NCBI RefSeq assembly: GCF_020532665.2
Contig: NZ_JAIWPG020000010.1
Span: 62,001 to 126,000 of the forward strand
Origin: Lelliottia sp. WAP21
GTDB lineage: Bacteria; Pseudomonadota; Gammaproteobacteria; Enterobacterales; Enterobacteriaceae
Length of the DNA: 64,000 bases
Direction of reading: 5' to 3'
The position numbers and the translations under genes are program-made. Positions 19,212 to 28,688 of the stretch are shown here, piece after piece. Positions within the stretch are counted from its first letter, which is position 1; every line of letters begins with the position of its first letter. The notes under the pieces are model-generated. The model made no database searches. It had not been told where the DNA came from and saw only the letters and a list, made by a program, of their open reading frames with translations.

Positions 19212-19332
19212 ATTCACTCCTTTCTTTCGCAATCAGATAAATAAAAACACGGCGGTTTTCGGGCAATACGAGGCCGTGAAGCATCCCGGGGATTAACCCG
19301 TTAAATGCCGGTAATGAGGCTTTTTTTAATTA

Positions 19333-19360
19333 CGCTGGCAGAAGGATTCTTCCGCCAGCG
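19333..19360. repeat. Inverted repeat in the puuR-puuC gap
   Basis: The stem CGCTGGC/GCCAGCG, extended inward by four more pairs after a G-T pair, lies 10 bp past the puuR stop inside the operon. No T run follows in the direction of transcription. It could protect the upstream message end or act as a weak attenuator that sets puuR and puuC levels apart. Its role is an inference. Confidence 0.5.
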
Positions 19361-19369
19361 AGACAGAAT

Positions 19370-19927
19370 TTAGAACGTGGTGGGAGTGTGAGCACTGATA
19401 ATGCGGCAGACGCCTGCCGAGGTATTGCTGAAGCTATGTGGAATGCCGGTATTAATGGCATAACTTTGCCCTGCAACCAGGTGATATATCTGTCCGTTTA
19501 TCGTCAGCATAATTTCACCTTCCAGTATCGTGCCTATTTCCTCACCCTGATGTTTGATTCTCTCCCCGGTGGTGGTTCCAGGCTGGTAAGTTTCAAAAAT
19601 CATCGCCAGCGTTCGGTTCGGATCTCCGTTGTGAACCAGCTTCATCGAAACGCCCTGACTGCCCATTTCGATAAGGTCTTCCTGATTAATAACCACCTGC
19701 GGTTGATCAGGTTTTTCCGGTTCCGAAAAGAATTCCGAGAGCGACAGCCCATAAACTTTCAACAGCTTTTGCAGCGTGCTTATGGCAGGACTGACTTTAT
19801 CCTGCTCTATGGTGCTGATGGCACTGTGTGTCAAACCAGACAGTTCGGCGGCACGTCGCTGAGAGAGACCCAGTTGCTGGCGGATCTCTGACAAGCGTTT
19901 CCCTGGCGCCAGTCCGTCATCGCTCAT
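19370..19927 (-). CDS. puuR: Putrescine-responsive repressor PuuR
   Basis: PuuR represses the puu genes and is released by putrescine. The 185 residues comprise an N-terminal Xre-type helix-turn-helix (about 9-63, LSQRRAAELSGLTHSAISTIEQ) and a C-terminal cupin domain (about 105-180, GEEIGTILEGEIMLTINGQ). The length matches E. coli PuuR. It lies between puuD and puuC, the standard position, so it controls its own operon. Confidence 0.97.
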   Translation of the reverse strand: MSDDGLAPGKRLSEIRQQLGLSQRRAAELSGLTHSAISTIEQDKVSPAISTLQKLLKVYGLSLSEFFSEPEKPDQPQVVINQEDLIEMGSQGVSMKLVHNGDPNRTLAMIFETYQPGTTTGERIKHQGEEIGTILEGEIMLTINGQIYHLVAGQSYAINTGIPHSFSNTSAGVCRIISAHTPTTF

Positions 19928-19952
19928 AGTTGCATTTCCTTAACGGTAGTGG

Positions 19953-20717
19953 TCAAAGCCGCTGCTTCTCAGCAATATAGCCCTGACAGGCGGTGATAAA
20001 ACCTTCGAACAACATACGCGACAGGGCATACTCGCTGCTGTTCCATTCCGGATGCCATTGAACGCCGAGGGCGAAGGGGTGGTCCTGTACGCTGACCGCT
20101 TCCACCAGCCCATCCGTCGAGCGAGCTTCCACGCGCAGCCGTGGACCGATTGTTCTGGCGCCTTGCCCGTGTAACGAGTTTACCCAAAATTTGTTACATC
20201 CAGGTATTAATTCAGCCAGCAATCCCCCTTCCTGCACCTGCACTTCATGCGAGGGGGCGTACTGCATCTCAACCGGCAGTTCAGGATCTTCGCGATGTTC
20301 CAGCAGATCGTTTTGCTCGAAAAGGCGACGATACAGCGTCCCTCCGGTGGCGACAACCAGTTCCTGCAGCCCGCGGCAGATGGCGAAAATGGGGATGCGC
20401 CTTTCGAGTGCCGCGGTAATCAGCGCCATGCTCAGAAGATCACGCCCGGGATCGGCGTCAGGCTCATCGCCGTTTTCACCATAAAGGTGCGGCTGCACGT
20501 TGCTGGGACTTCCTGGCAGGTAAATCCCGTCGAGTTTCGGTAGCAACATTTCAAGTAACTCGGGTTCGGCCAGCGCGTGTGGCAACGCAATGGGCAACCC
20601 GCCAGCGTGAATAATGGCATTCAGGTATTTTTCTTGCAGGGTTTGGGTTTGATGACCCTTAAGCCTGTTCCTGCACATCACGACGCCAATGACTGGCTTG
20701 TACATTATATTTTCCAT
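19953..20717 (-). CDS. puuD: Gamma-glutamyl-GABA hydrolase PuuD
   Basis: A 254-residue class I glutamine amidotransferase-like hydrolase that splits gamma-glutamyl-GABA into glutamate and GABA. The triad is visible: Cys114 in FAICRGLQE, and His222 and Glu224 in GVQWHPEW. The start at 20717 matches E. coli (MENIM); another ATG four codons upstream is possible. It is the first gene of the minus-strand puu operon. Confidence 0.97.
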   Translation of the reverse strand: MENIMYKPVIGVVMCRNRLKGHQTQTLQEKYLNAIIHAGGLPIALPHALAEPELLEMLLPKLDGIYLPGSPSNVQPHLYGENGDEPDADPGRDLLSMALITAALERRIPIFAICRGLQELVVATGGTLYRRLFEQNDLLEHREDPELPVEMQYAPSHEVQVQEGGLLAELIPGCNKFWVNSLHGQGARTIGPRLRVEARSTDGLVEAVSVQDHPFALGVQWHPEWNSSEYALSRMLFEGFITACQGYIAEKQRL

Positions 20718-20776
20718 GATCGCCCTCACAAAGTGGACTAAATTTAGGCCGCTTCCGCCTATTAAACGGCCATTTC

Positions 20777-20790
20777 GTTCAATATTTTTT
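20777..20790. promoter_or_regulatory. Possible PuuR operator, puuD side
   Basis: On the minus strand AAAAAATATTGAAC resembles the published PuuR site AAAATATAATGAACA with a one-base gap. It lies 60-73 bp upstream of the puuD start. The call rests on motif likeness alone. Confidence 0.4.
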
Positions 20791-20871
20791 CAATCTAGCA
20801 GTGAGATCTGCCGTTTGCAAACTTAATTTAACATTTGACAAACAATTTGTTTGCATACAGATTCGATAGTG

Positions 20872-20886
20872 TGGACATTATATTTG
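20872..20886. promoter_or_regulatory. Probable PuuR operator, puuA side
   Basis: Read on the minus strand, CAAATATAATGTCCA agrees at 12 of 15 positions with the PuuR recognition sequence AAAATATAATGAACA. It lies 43 bp upstream of the puuA start and downstream of a TTGACA (20835-20840) that could be the puuA -35, a position suited to repression. Confidence 0.6.
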
Positions 20887-20928
20887 ACAGTCATGGTCAA
20901 CGACCGGAAACCCAAAACGGTGGTATTT

Positions 20929-22347
20929 ATGGAAACCAATATCGTAGAAGTTGAAAACTTTGCGCAGCAGTCAGAAGAGAGACGGGGCAGCGCATTCGCG
21001 CAGGAAGTGAAGCGCTATCTGGAGCAATACCCGAACACCCAGTTTATTGATGTGCTCCTGACGGATCTGAACGGCTGCTTCCGTGGCAAGCGTATTCCGG
21101 TGGCCGGATTGAGCAAGCTTGAGAAAGGATGTTATTTCCCGGCATCGGTCTTCGCCATGGACATTCTTGGCAATGTCGTTGAAGAGGCGGGGTTAGGGCA
21201 GGATATGGGTGAACCGGACTGCACCTGCATACCGGTTCCCGGCACCTTAACACCGTCGGCCGCTGACCCGGAATACATTGGTCAGGTGCAGTTGACCATG
21301 GTCGATGAAGATGGCGCTCCCTTTGACGTTGAGCCGCGGAACGTACTTAACCGACTCTGGCAGCAGTTGCGCCAGCGCGGTCTGTTCCCCGTGGTAGCGG
21401 TAGAGCTGGAGTTCTATTTACTTGATCGTAAACGCGATGCTGAAGGGTTTCTCCAGCCGCCTTGCGCGCCCGGTACCGACGTGCGTAACACCCAAAGCCA
21501 GGTCTATTCCGTTGATAACCTTAATCACTTCGCTGACGTGTTGAATGATATTGATGAGCTGGCGCAGCTGCAGCTGATCCCGGCAGACGGTGCCGTGGCA
21601 GAAGCCTCGCCGGGCCAGTTCGAGATCAACCTTCACCATACTGAAAACGTTCTGGATGCCTGCGATGATGCGCTGGCGTTAAAACGTCTTGTTCGTCTGA
21701 TGGCGGAAAAACACAAAATGCACGCCACCTTTATGGCGAAGCCGTATGAAGAGTACGCTGGCAGCGGGATGCATATCCATATCAGCATGCAAAACCATAA
21801 AGGCGAAAACGTGCTGGCGGAGAAAGACGGCGAGGATTCCGCGTTGCTTAAACGCGTGCTGGCCGGAATGATCGACCTGATGCCTGCCTCGATGGCGCTG
21901 CTGGCTCCTAACGTTAACTCCTACCGTCGTTTCCAGCCGGGTATGTATGTGCCCACGCAGGCGTCCTGGGGACATAACAACCGGACCGTGGCCCTGCGTA
22001 TTCCGTGTGGCGATCGCCATAATCACCGCGTGGAATACCGTGTGGCGGGGGCTGATGCCAACCCTTATCTGGTGATGGCCGCTATTTTTGCCGGGATCCT
22101 GCATGGGCTGGATAACGATTTACCGTTGCAGGAAGAGGTAGAGGGTAACGGACTTGAGCAGGACGGTTTGCCGTTCCCGATTCGCCAGAGCGACGCGCTG
22201 TGGGAATTTATGCAAAACGATCACCTGCGCGAGTATCTGGGGGAACGTTTTTGCCACGTTTACCACGCCTGTAAGAATGATGAATTACTGCAGTTTGAGC
22301 GTCTGATCACAGAAACTGAAATTGAGTGGATGTTGAAAAACGCCTGA
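20929..22347 (+). CDS. puuA: Gamma-glutamylputrescine synthetase PuuA
   Basis: A glutamine synthetase-fold ligase of 472 residues that joins glutamate to putrescine with ATP, the entry step of the Puu pathway. The catalytic-domain motifs are intact: VVAVELEFYL (Glu metal ligand), GQFEINLHHT, GSGMHIHISM and NNRTVALRIPCGD. The length is equal to E. coli PuuA. An upstream start in the same frame at 20851 would place the PuuR site and promoter inside the gene, so 20929 (METNIVEVEN) is preferred. Confidence 0.97.
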   Translation: METNIVEVENFAQQSEERRGSAFAQEVKRYLEQYPNTQFIDVLLTDLNGCFRGKRIPVAGLSKLEKGCYFPASVFAMDILGNVVEEAGLGQDMGEPDCTCIPVPGTLTPSAADPEYIGQVQLTMVDEDGAPFDVEPRNVLNRLWQQLRQRGLFPVVAVELEFYLLDRKRDAEGFLQPPCAPGTDVRNTQSQVYSVDNLNHFADVLNDIDELAQLQLIPADGAVAEASPGQFEINLHHTENVLDACDDALALKRLVRLMAEKHKMHATFMAKPYEEYAGSGMHIHISMQNHKGENVLAEKDGEDSALLKRVLAGMIDLMPASMALLAPNVNSYRRFQPGMYVPTQASWGHNNRTVALRIPCGDRHNHRVEYRVAGADANPYLVMAAIFAGILHGLDNDLPLQEEVEGNGLEQDGLPFPIRQSDALWEFMQNDHLREYLGERFCHVYHACKNDELLQFERLITETEIEWMLKNA

Positions 22348-22704
22348 TAACGTGCCCCGTTCGGGGCCGGTTTGTTTCATCTAATGAGTAGCATCATACG
22401 GTCTCGCGGAGCCTGGCCGAATAAATCGCTGGACGACCAGCCATTTCCCGAGTGTCGCGTTAAGGAGCGCAGGCGGCAACGGGGCTCTAGTTAACGACAC
22501 GTGTGTGACGAGGAAATGAAATGATGCAAATGTTTACCTATCCGCAGGGCGAGGGAGGGTGTGTTGCCCCCCATTATGAATGCACACCAGAACGGGGCCG
22601 TAATAACCTTCACCCTTCCTCTTTGTTGTCACCTCCCTTGCTAAGCAGGTTTGTCCCGAGGCTATTGACCCGACAGACCACCGTAAGCATGGGAGGGACG
22701 GTGT
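22348..22704 (+). promoter_or_regulatory. Structured puuA-puuP intergenic leader
   Basis: 357 bases without a recognised gene between two genes of one pathway on the same strand. It holds several strong inverted repeats: 22452-22500 (GTGTCG-TTAA paired with TTAACGACAC, extended by GGAGC/GCTCT inside) and 22649-22679 (GGTTTGTC/GACAGACC with one G-T pair). A CCTCCC at 22632-22637 is complementary to the puuP ribosome site GGGAGG at 22691-22696. A short ORF with its own ribosome site lies inside. I do not recognise a known riboswitch class. Regulation of puuP at RNA level is an inference. Confidence 0.55.
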
Positions 22705-22715
22705 ATGGCGACTAA
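22521..22715 (+). CDS. Candidate leader ORF before puuP
   Basis: A 64-codon ORF starting ATGATG, with AGGA 6 nt upstream, and ending 8 bases inside puuP in another frame, so its stop and the puuP start overlap (ATGGCGACTAA). The product is rich in Pro, Leu, Ser and Arg and resembles nothing I know. The layout would suit translational coupling, but composition alone does not show that it is a gene. Confidence 0.25.
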   Translation: MMQMFTYPQGEGGCVAPHYECTPERGRNNLHPSSLLSPPLLSRFVPRLLTRQTTVSMGGTVYGD

Positions 22716-24096
22716 CGCTTCTCTTCATGCTGCCACGCCTGCGGAAAAGCCCCGGCTGCGTAAATCACTGAAGCTATGGCAGGTAGTGATGATGGGGCTG
22801 GCGTATCTGACGCCCATGACGGTATTTGATACCTTTGGCATTGTCTCCGGGATCAGCAACGGTCACGTGCCTGCATCCTATCTGTTAGCGCTGGCGGGTG
22901 TCCTCTTTACCGCCATCAGCTACGGCAAGCTGGTGCGTCAATTTCCGGAGGCTGGCTCGGCGTATACCTACGCTCAAAAATCAATAGGTCCACACGTTGG
23001 GTTTATGGTCGGCTGGTCTTCGTTGCTTGATTATCTCTTCCTGCCGATGATTAACGTGCTGCTGGCGAAGATCTATCTCTCTGCGATGTTCCCTGAGGTA
23101 CCGCCGTGGATCTGGGTGGTGACTTTCGTCTCGATATTGACGCTGGCTAACCTTAAGAGTGTGAATCTGGTCGCCAACTTTAATACCCTGTTTGTGCTGG
23201 TCCAGGTGGCGATTATGGTGGTCTTTGTGGTCCTCGTCGTACAAGGACTGCATAAAGGGGAAGGGGTCGGCACCGTCTGGTCGCTACAGCCGTTTATCAG
23301 CCAGAACGCGCATCTGATCCCTATTATTACCGGCGCGACCATCGTCTGTTTTTCGTTCCTCGGTTTTGACGCCGTGACTACGCTGTCGGAAGAGACGCCG
23401 GATGCAGGGCGGGTGATCCCTAAAGCGATATTCCTCACCGCGCTGTACGGCGGGCTGATCTTTATCGTTGCCTCTTTCTTTATGCAGCTCTTTTTCCCGG
23501 ATATCAGTCGTTTTAAGGATCCGGATGCCGCGCTGCCGGAAATAGCGTTGTACGTAGGCGGGAAGCTGTTCCAGTCCATTTTCCTTTGCACCACCTTCGT
23601 CAATACGCTGGCCTCGGGGCTGGCCTCCCACGCCAGCGTGTCGCGATTGCTGTACGTGATGGGGCGCGACAATGTCTTCCCGGAACGCGTATTTGGCTAT
23701 ATCCACCCGAAATGGCGCACGCCGGCCCTGAACGTCATCATGGTGGGGGTGGTCGCCCTGTCGGCGCTGTTCTTTGATCTGGTGACCGCGACGGCATTGA
23801 TTAACTTTGGTGCGCTGGTGGCGTTCACCTTCGTTAATCTGTCGGTGTTTAACCATTTCTGGCGACGCAAAGGGTACAACAAAACGTGGAAAGATCGTTT
23901 TCACTATCTGCTGCTGCCGCTTATTGGTGCGGTGACGGTCGGGGTGCTGTGGATCAATCTTGAGGCCACGTCACTGACGCTGGGCCTGGTGTGGGGAGCC
24001 GTGGGGATCCTTTATCTGACCTACCTGACCCGACGCTTCCGCAAGCCGCCGCCGCAGTATCAGGCTGGCAAGGTTGAGCAGGCCTGGGATTCATAA
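22705..24096 (+). CDS. puuP: Putrescine importer PuuP
   Basis: A 463-residue APC-superfamily amino acid/polyamine permease with 12 predicted helices that imports putrescine by proton symport. It is very close to E. coli PuuP (461) through the helices, for example [23 protein letters not shown] and [23 protein letters not shown]; the cytosolic N- and C-terminal ends have diverged. The GGGAGG site is 8 nt before the ATG. It is transcribed in the same direction as puuA after a long structured leader. Confidence 0.96.
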   Translation: MATNASLHAATPAEKPRLRKSLKLWQVVMMGLAYLTPMTVFDTFGIVSGISNGHVPASYLLALAGVLFTAISYGKLVRQFPEAGSAYTYAQKSIGPHVGFMVGWSSLLDYLFLPMINVLLAKIYLSAMFPEVPPWIWVVTFVSILTLANLKSVNLVANFNTLFVLVQVAIMVVFVVLVVQGLHKGEGVGTVWSLQPFISQNAHLIPIITGATIVCFSFLGFDAVTTLSEETPDAGRVIPKAIFLTALYGGLIFIVASFFMQLFFPDISRFKDPDAALPEIALYVGGKLFQSIFLCTTFVNTLASGLASHASVSRLLYVMGRDNVFPERVFGYIHPKWRTPALNVIMVGVVALSALFFDLVTATALINFGALVAFTFVNLSVFNHFWRRKGYNKTWKDRFHYLLLPLIGAVTVGVLWINLEATSLTLGLVWGAVGILYLTYLTRRFRKPPPQYQAGKVEQAWDS

Positions 24097-24102
24097 CATC
24101 GG

Positions 24103-24138
24103 GCGGTGCGAGCGGCAGATTTATGACGCTCGCACCGC
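24103..24138. terminator. Hairpin between convergent puuP and mgtE
   Basis: A perfect 12-bp inverted repeat, GCGGTGCGAGCG/CGCTCGCACCGC with a 12-nt loop, lies between the two stop codons. There is no clear T run on either side, so it may be a weak or factor-assisted terminator serving both genes. Confidence 0.5.
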
Positions 24139-24145
24139 GCTGAAT

Positions 24146-25159
24146 TTATTCCAGGCCCAGAGTGTACTGGGCAATTTTGAAGTAAATGATTAACCCGGTG
24201 CCATCAATCAGCGTGGCGATGAACGGGGCTGAAACAACGGCAGGATCGATGCCGCAACGCTTAAGTACCATCGGAATGACAGAGGAGACAATGGCGCTCC
24301 ACAGAGTAATGCAAACCAGCGTCAGGCTGACAATCACCGTAATCTCAACGCCGATACCCATCATCCAGGCTCTGAAACAGCCCGCGAGGCCCATCGTGAT
24401 GGCAATCATCATTGAGGTGGTCATCTCTTTACGCAGCACGCGACCAACATCTTTCAGCCCCACTTCCCCCAGCGCCATCGCACGCACCAGCGTGGAGGTG
24501 ATCTGTGTTCCGCTGTTACCGCCCGTGCCAATCAGCAGCGGGATAAAGAACGCCAGCGCGATGGCGGATTCCAGGGCCTCTTCAAAATGTTGTAGTACCG
24601 TGCTGGTGTAAGCCTCAGCAACGAACAACAGCAACAGCCAGACGGCACGCTTTTTCCACAGGCTGAACGCGCTGGTCTCCAGATAAGGTTTTTCGAGCGG
24701 CAGCGTGGCCCCCTGACGTTGCGCATCTTCCGTGGCATCATCTTCCAGTAGATGGGCAATTTCGCGTTCTGTCAGACAGCCGACCAGTTTGCCCTTATCC
24801 ACCACCGGCACCACATCTGTGCCACTGTGAGCGAGGAGGGCGGCTACGTCGGCACGTTCATCGTCAGGTTTAACCTGTAAAAAGTGGGACACCATCAACG
24901 CCTTCAGCGGCTTTGCCGTATCCGGCTCCTGTAACAGTTTTCTGACGGCCACCATGCCGGCAAGACGGCCATTATCTTCAATAAAAAGATGCGCGGGAAT
25001 ATCATCATCTTTTAATTGTGCGAGGAATTTCTCACGCGCCAGTGCAACGCTGAATAAAGCATCCAGGGTAATGAAATCAACACACATATATTGCGCGATG
25101 GCGTTTTCGTTGAATTCAGCATTATGGTAATGCGCGGGGATATGAATAGTTTGAGACAT
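24146..25159 (-). CDS. mgtE: MgtE-family magnesium transporter
   Basis: A 337-residue magnesium channel of the MgtE type. A CBS-domain pair (about 25-140) precedes a five-helix pore domain (about 170-335) carrying the signature PLLIGTGGNSGTQ, with GGNSGTQ at 213-219. Typical MgtE proteins have about 450 residues; this one lacks most of the N-terminal superhelical domain that helps close the channel when magnesium is plentiful. An M-box riboswitch lies directly upstream on the same strand, supporting magnesium as the substrate. E. coli K-12 has no equivalent here. Confidence 0.9.
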   Translation of the reverse strand: MSQTIHIPAHYHNAEFNENAIAQYMCVDFITLDALFSVALAREKFLAQLKDDDIPAHLFIEDNGRLAGMVAVRKLLQEPDTAKPLKALMVSHFLQVKPDDERADVAALLAHSGTDVVPVVDKGKLVGCLTEREIAHLLEDDATEDAQRQGATLPLEKPYLETSAFSLWKKRAVWLLLLFVAEAYTSTVLQHFEEALESAIALAFFIPLLIGTGGNSGTQITSTLVRAMALGEVGLKDVGRVLRKEMTTSMMIAITMGLAGCFRAWMMGIGVEITVIVSLTLVCITLWSAIVSSVIPMVLKRCGIDPAVVSAPFIATLIDGTGLIIYFKIAQYTLGLE

Positions 25160-25225
25160 GATAAAACTCCCTTTAGATTGAATAATCTCTCAGGGGCGAG
25201 CAAGACAGGGCATATCGAAGAGATC

Positions 25226-25380
25226 CCCACGTCCTGGGTTCAGCACTGTACACCGTATCCCGGAAGGGAAGTTATACTGACAAAGCCTTGATTCGACAGT
25301 GCCTGTTTTACCCTGTGTAGATTCTCTCGAATCCACCAGAGCGATAACGTGTATTTGTACAGGAGCCTCGCCATAACGAG
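25226..25380 (-). promoter_or_regulatory. M-box (ykoK) magnesium riboswitch
   Basis: Read on the minus strand, the 5' block CGTTATGGCGAGGCTCCTGT (25359-25378) follows the M-box consensus CGTTAGGTGAGGCTCCT. The 3' block GTGTACAGTGCTGAAC matches the conserved CATACAGTGCTAAAGC. CTGTAC of the first block pairs with GTACAG of the second, closing the central helix as in the Bacillus mgtE M-box. It lies 66 bp upstream of mgtE. Between it and the start codon, ATCTCT and AGAGAT can form an alternative hairpin, but no T run follows, so control may act through Rho or the ribosome site rather than an intrinsic terminator. Confidence 0.85.
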
Positions 25381-25550
25381 ATCGTTGTTTAGCGGGAGGA
25401 ATAATACTGAAGTTTTTAAACGTTGCTTTAAAATAGATATCGCGTTGATGAAGTGTTTAGATAAATTTATTTTCGCGCAAGGTTGATGTGCCATTTAGGT
25501 CAGGTGATTTTAAATAGGTCTATTTATCTGTTTAAAATGACGAGGTGGAC

Positions 25551-26054
25551 ATGGCGTGGTGGGATAGCGTGTTAAGCCATTTTTCGCTCTACCCGGTGCA
25601 CCTGTTTGCACTGCTGTTTGCCGTGGCGTTCAGTAAATCCACGATGTTGATTTCATCGGTGCTGCCGCCTGCCTCGGTGATGTTGCTTGCGGGCATCAGC
25701 GTCAGCGTATCCGTCCTTCACCCTGTAATGACATGGGCCGCCGTGGTGCTGGGGGCTGCGACAGGCTCCGTGCTTAATTATCATATTGGTCAATTAATGG
25801 GTCAGACGCGTTTTGTTACCCGTCTGACCGAACGGCACGCCGCGACCTTCCTGCGGGTGCAGAATATGTTGCACAAAAACAGCGTGATGGCGATCTTCAG
25901 TTCACGTTTTCTCGCCGTGCTGCGTTATCTTGTGCCGCTGGCGGCGGGCATCCTTCGTCTTAATGCCGGAAAGGTTTACGTTATCAGCCTGCTTTCAGCC
26001 AGCCTCTGGGCAGGGATTTTTGTTGGGGCTGTGACCGGTTTTCACGCCTGGTAA
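25551..26054 (+). CDS. DedA-like (VTT domain) inner membrane protein
   Basis: A 167-residue membrane protein with about four or five helices, of the SNARE-associated/DedA/VTT superfamily. The family pattern is seen as a glycine-rich loop before GSVLNYHIGQLMGQ and as FSSRFLAVLRYLVPLAAGILRLN, corresponding to the DedA motif F-x-R-[FY]-x-P-x-x-R-x-x-x-[PA]-x-x-A-G. DedA proteins act as lipid flippases or proton-linked transporters. The start at 25551 is chosen over a GTG two codons upstream because GAGG is then correctly spaced. It is divergent from mgtE. Confidence 0.8.
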   Translation: MAWWDSVLSHFSLYPVHLFALLFAVAFSKSTMLISSVLPPASVMLLAGISVSVSVLHPVMTWAAVVLGAATGSVLNYHIGQLMGQTRFVTRLTERHAATFLRVQNMLHKNSVMAIFSSRFLAVLRYLVPLAAGILRLNAGKVYVISLLSASLWAGIFVGAVTGFHAW

Positions 26055-26180
26055 AACACGGCTCTGTGTCGAACACGTCCCTCATCTTTTGCGCAATCTA
26101 TCAGTTTGAGAAATACTTCCCGGAAATCCATCATCAATCTGTCACACTGGTTTTAACAATAACAACCTGAGGGATGAAGG

Positions 26181-27422
26181 ATGAGAAAAGCAATACTGGC
26201 TCTGGCCGTGGCGGGAAGTGTCACAATGGTATCGGGTGTTCAGGCGCAGCCCGCGCCAGAGGGATACCAGTTACAGCAGGTTTTGATCATGAGTCGCCAC
26301 AATCTGCGTGCGCCGCTGGGCAATAACGGCAGTGTTCTGGAACAGTCCACCCCAAACAAATGGCCCGAGTGGGAAGTACCCGGCGGGCAGTTAACCACCA
26401 AGGGCGGCATCCTGGAAGTGTATATGGGCCATTACATGCGTGAATGGCTGGCCGAGCAAGGGATGGTTACGACGGGAGAGTGCCCGCCACCTGAGGCGGT
26501 GTATGTATACGCTAACAGCCTGCAACGCACCGTTGCGACCGCGCAATTCTTCATTACCGGGGCCTTCCCGGGCTGTGATATTCCTGTTCATCACCAGGAA
26601 AAAATGGGCACCATGGACCCAACGTTTAACCCGGTGATCACCGACAACTCCCCCGAATTCCGCGAAAAAGCCTTGAAAGCCATGGAGTCTGAACGGCAGA
26701 AACTGCAGCTTAATGACAGCTTTAAGCTGCTGGAAAAGATGACGAATTACGCCGATTCCCCTTCCTGTAAAGAGAAAAAAGTGTGCGATTTAACGCAGGC
26801 GAAAGATACCTTTACGGCGGAATACGAGAAGGAGCCTGGCGTATCTGGCCCGCTGAAGGTGGGGAATTCGCTGGTGGATGCTTTTACGCTGCAATACTAC
26901 GAAGGCTTCCCGATGGATCAGGTGGCCTGGGGGGAAATTAAAACCGATCAGCAGTGGCGCGTCCTGTCGAAGCTGAAAAACGGCTACCAGGACTCGCTAT
27001 TTACCTCTACGGAAGTGGCGCAAAACGTGGCGAAACCGTTAGTGAAATACATTAATAACGCCTTAGTCACCGACCAGAGCAAAGCGGCAAAAATCACCCT
27101 GCTGACAGGGCACGATTCCAACATCGCCTCTCTGCTGACGGCACTGGAGTTTAAGCCGTATCAGCTGCACGATCAGCATGAACGTACGCCGATTGGCGGT
27201 AAAATTGTCTTCCAGCGCTGGCATGACAAAAATGCTAACCGCGATCTGATGAAAATTGAGTATGTTTATCAGAGCTCGGCGCAACTGCGTAATGCGGACG
27301 TGTTATCGCTCAAATCCCCGGCACAGCGCGTTACGCTGGAGTTGAAAGGTTGTCCTGTCGATACCAACGGATTCTGTCCTGTTGACCAGTTCAATACGGT
27401 AATGAATAACGCGGCGAAATAA
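26181..27422 (+). CDS. agp: Periplasmic glucose-1-phosphatase
   Basis: A 413-residue histidine acid phosphatase that releases glucose from glucose 1-phosphate in the periplasm. The signal peptide ends near VQAQPAPEG. The catalytic RHNLRAP motif is at 39-45 and the proton-donor HD lies in [11 protein letters not shown] near residue 312. Paired cysteines such as CKEKKVC and the C-terminal CPVDTNGFC fit disulfides. The length is identical to E. coli Agp. It converges on yccJ. Confidence 0.96.
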   Translation: MRKAILALAVAGSVTMVSGVQAQPAPEGYQLQQVLIMSRHNLRAPLGNNGSVLEQSTPNKWPEWEVPGGQLTTKGGILEVYMGHYMREWLAEQGMVTTGECPPPEAVYVYANSLQRTVATAQFFITGAFPGCDIPVHHQEKMGTMDPTFNPVITDNSPEFREKALKAMESERQKLQLNDSFKLLEKMTNYADSPSCKEKKVCDLTQAKDTFTAEYEKEPGVSGPLKVGNSLVDAFTLQYYEGFPMDQVAWGEIKTDQQWRVLSKLKNGYQDSLFTSTEVAQNVAKPLVKYINNALVTDQSKAAKITLLTGHDSNIASLLTALEFKPYQLHDQHERTPIGGKIVFQRWHDKNANRDLMKIEYVYQSSAQLRNADVLSLKSPAQRVTLELKGCPVDTNGFCPVDQFNTVMNNAAK

Positions 27423-27428
27423 GAAGAA

Positions 27429-27446
27429 CCCCCGCTTCGGCGGGGG
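27429..27446. terminator. Hairpin between agp and yccJ
   Basis: CCCCCGC-TTCG-GCGGGGG is a very stable UUCG-loop stem between the two convergent genes. T runs are weak on both sides. Confidence 0.7.
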
Positions 27447-27452
27447 ATTCGT

Positions 27453-27680
27453 TTAGACGTTTTTACGTTCGATGGTTTGCTCGCCCCAGAACAGCGAGTC
27501 TTTGTCCGTTTTGCCGAAGGCCAGCTCCAGGACTTCATCACTGCCTTCTTCCCAGATTTTTTCAGCCAGCTTTTCGTCATACTTCGCGACTTCAAAAATG
27601 GCTTCAGCAATTTCTGGCGAGGTATTACGTAAACTTGCCCATTCACCTACGTGATGCGCTTTAGATTCTTGACTTGGCAT
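27453..27680 (-). CDS. yccJ: YccJ
   Basis: A 75-residue soluble acidic protein nearly identical to E. coli YccJ, conserved in the wrbA-yccJ pair of enterobacteria. Function is unknown; the YccJ family has no enzymatic motif. It follows wrbA by 19 bp and is probably cotranscribed, which in E. coli places it under sigma S control with wrbA. Confidence 0.93.
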   Translation of the reverse strand: MPSQESKAHHVGEWASLRNTSPEIAEAIFEVAKYDEKLAEKIWEEGSDEVLELAFGKTDKDSLFWGEQTIERKNV

Positions 27681-27699
27681 GAATGCCCTCCTTTTAAGG

Positions 27700-28688
<989 letters not shown>

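Noticed and set aside
25240..25494. 84-codon minus-strand ORF upstream of mgtE, considered as a leader peptide
   Set aside because: It runs through the M-box aptamer, whose conserved bases explain the sequence; no ribosome site was found.
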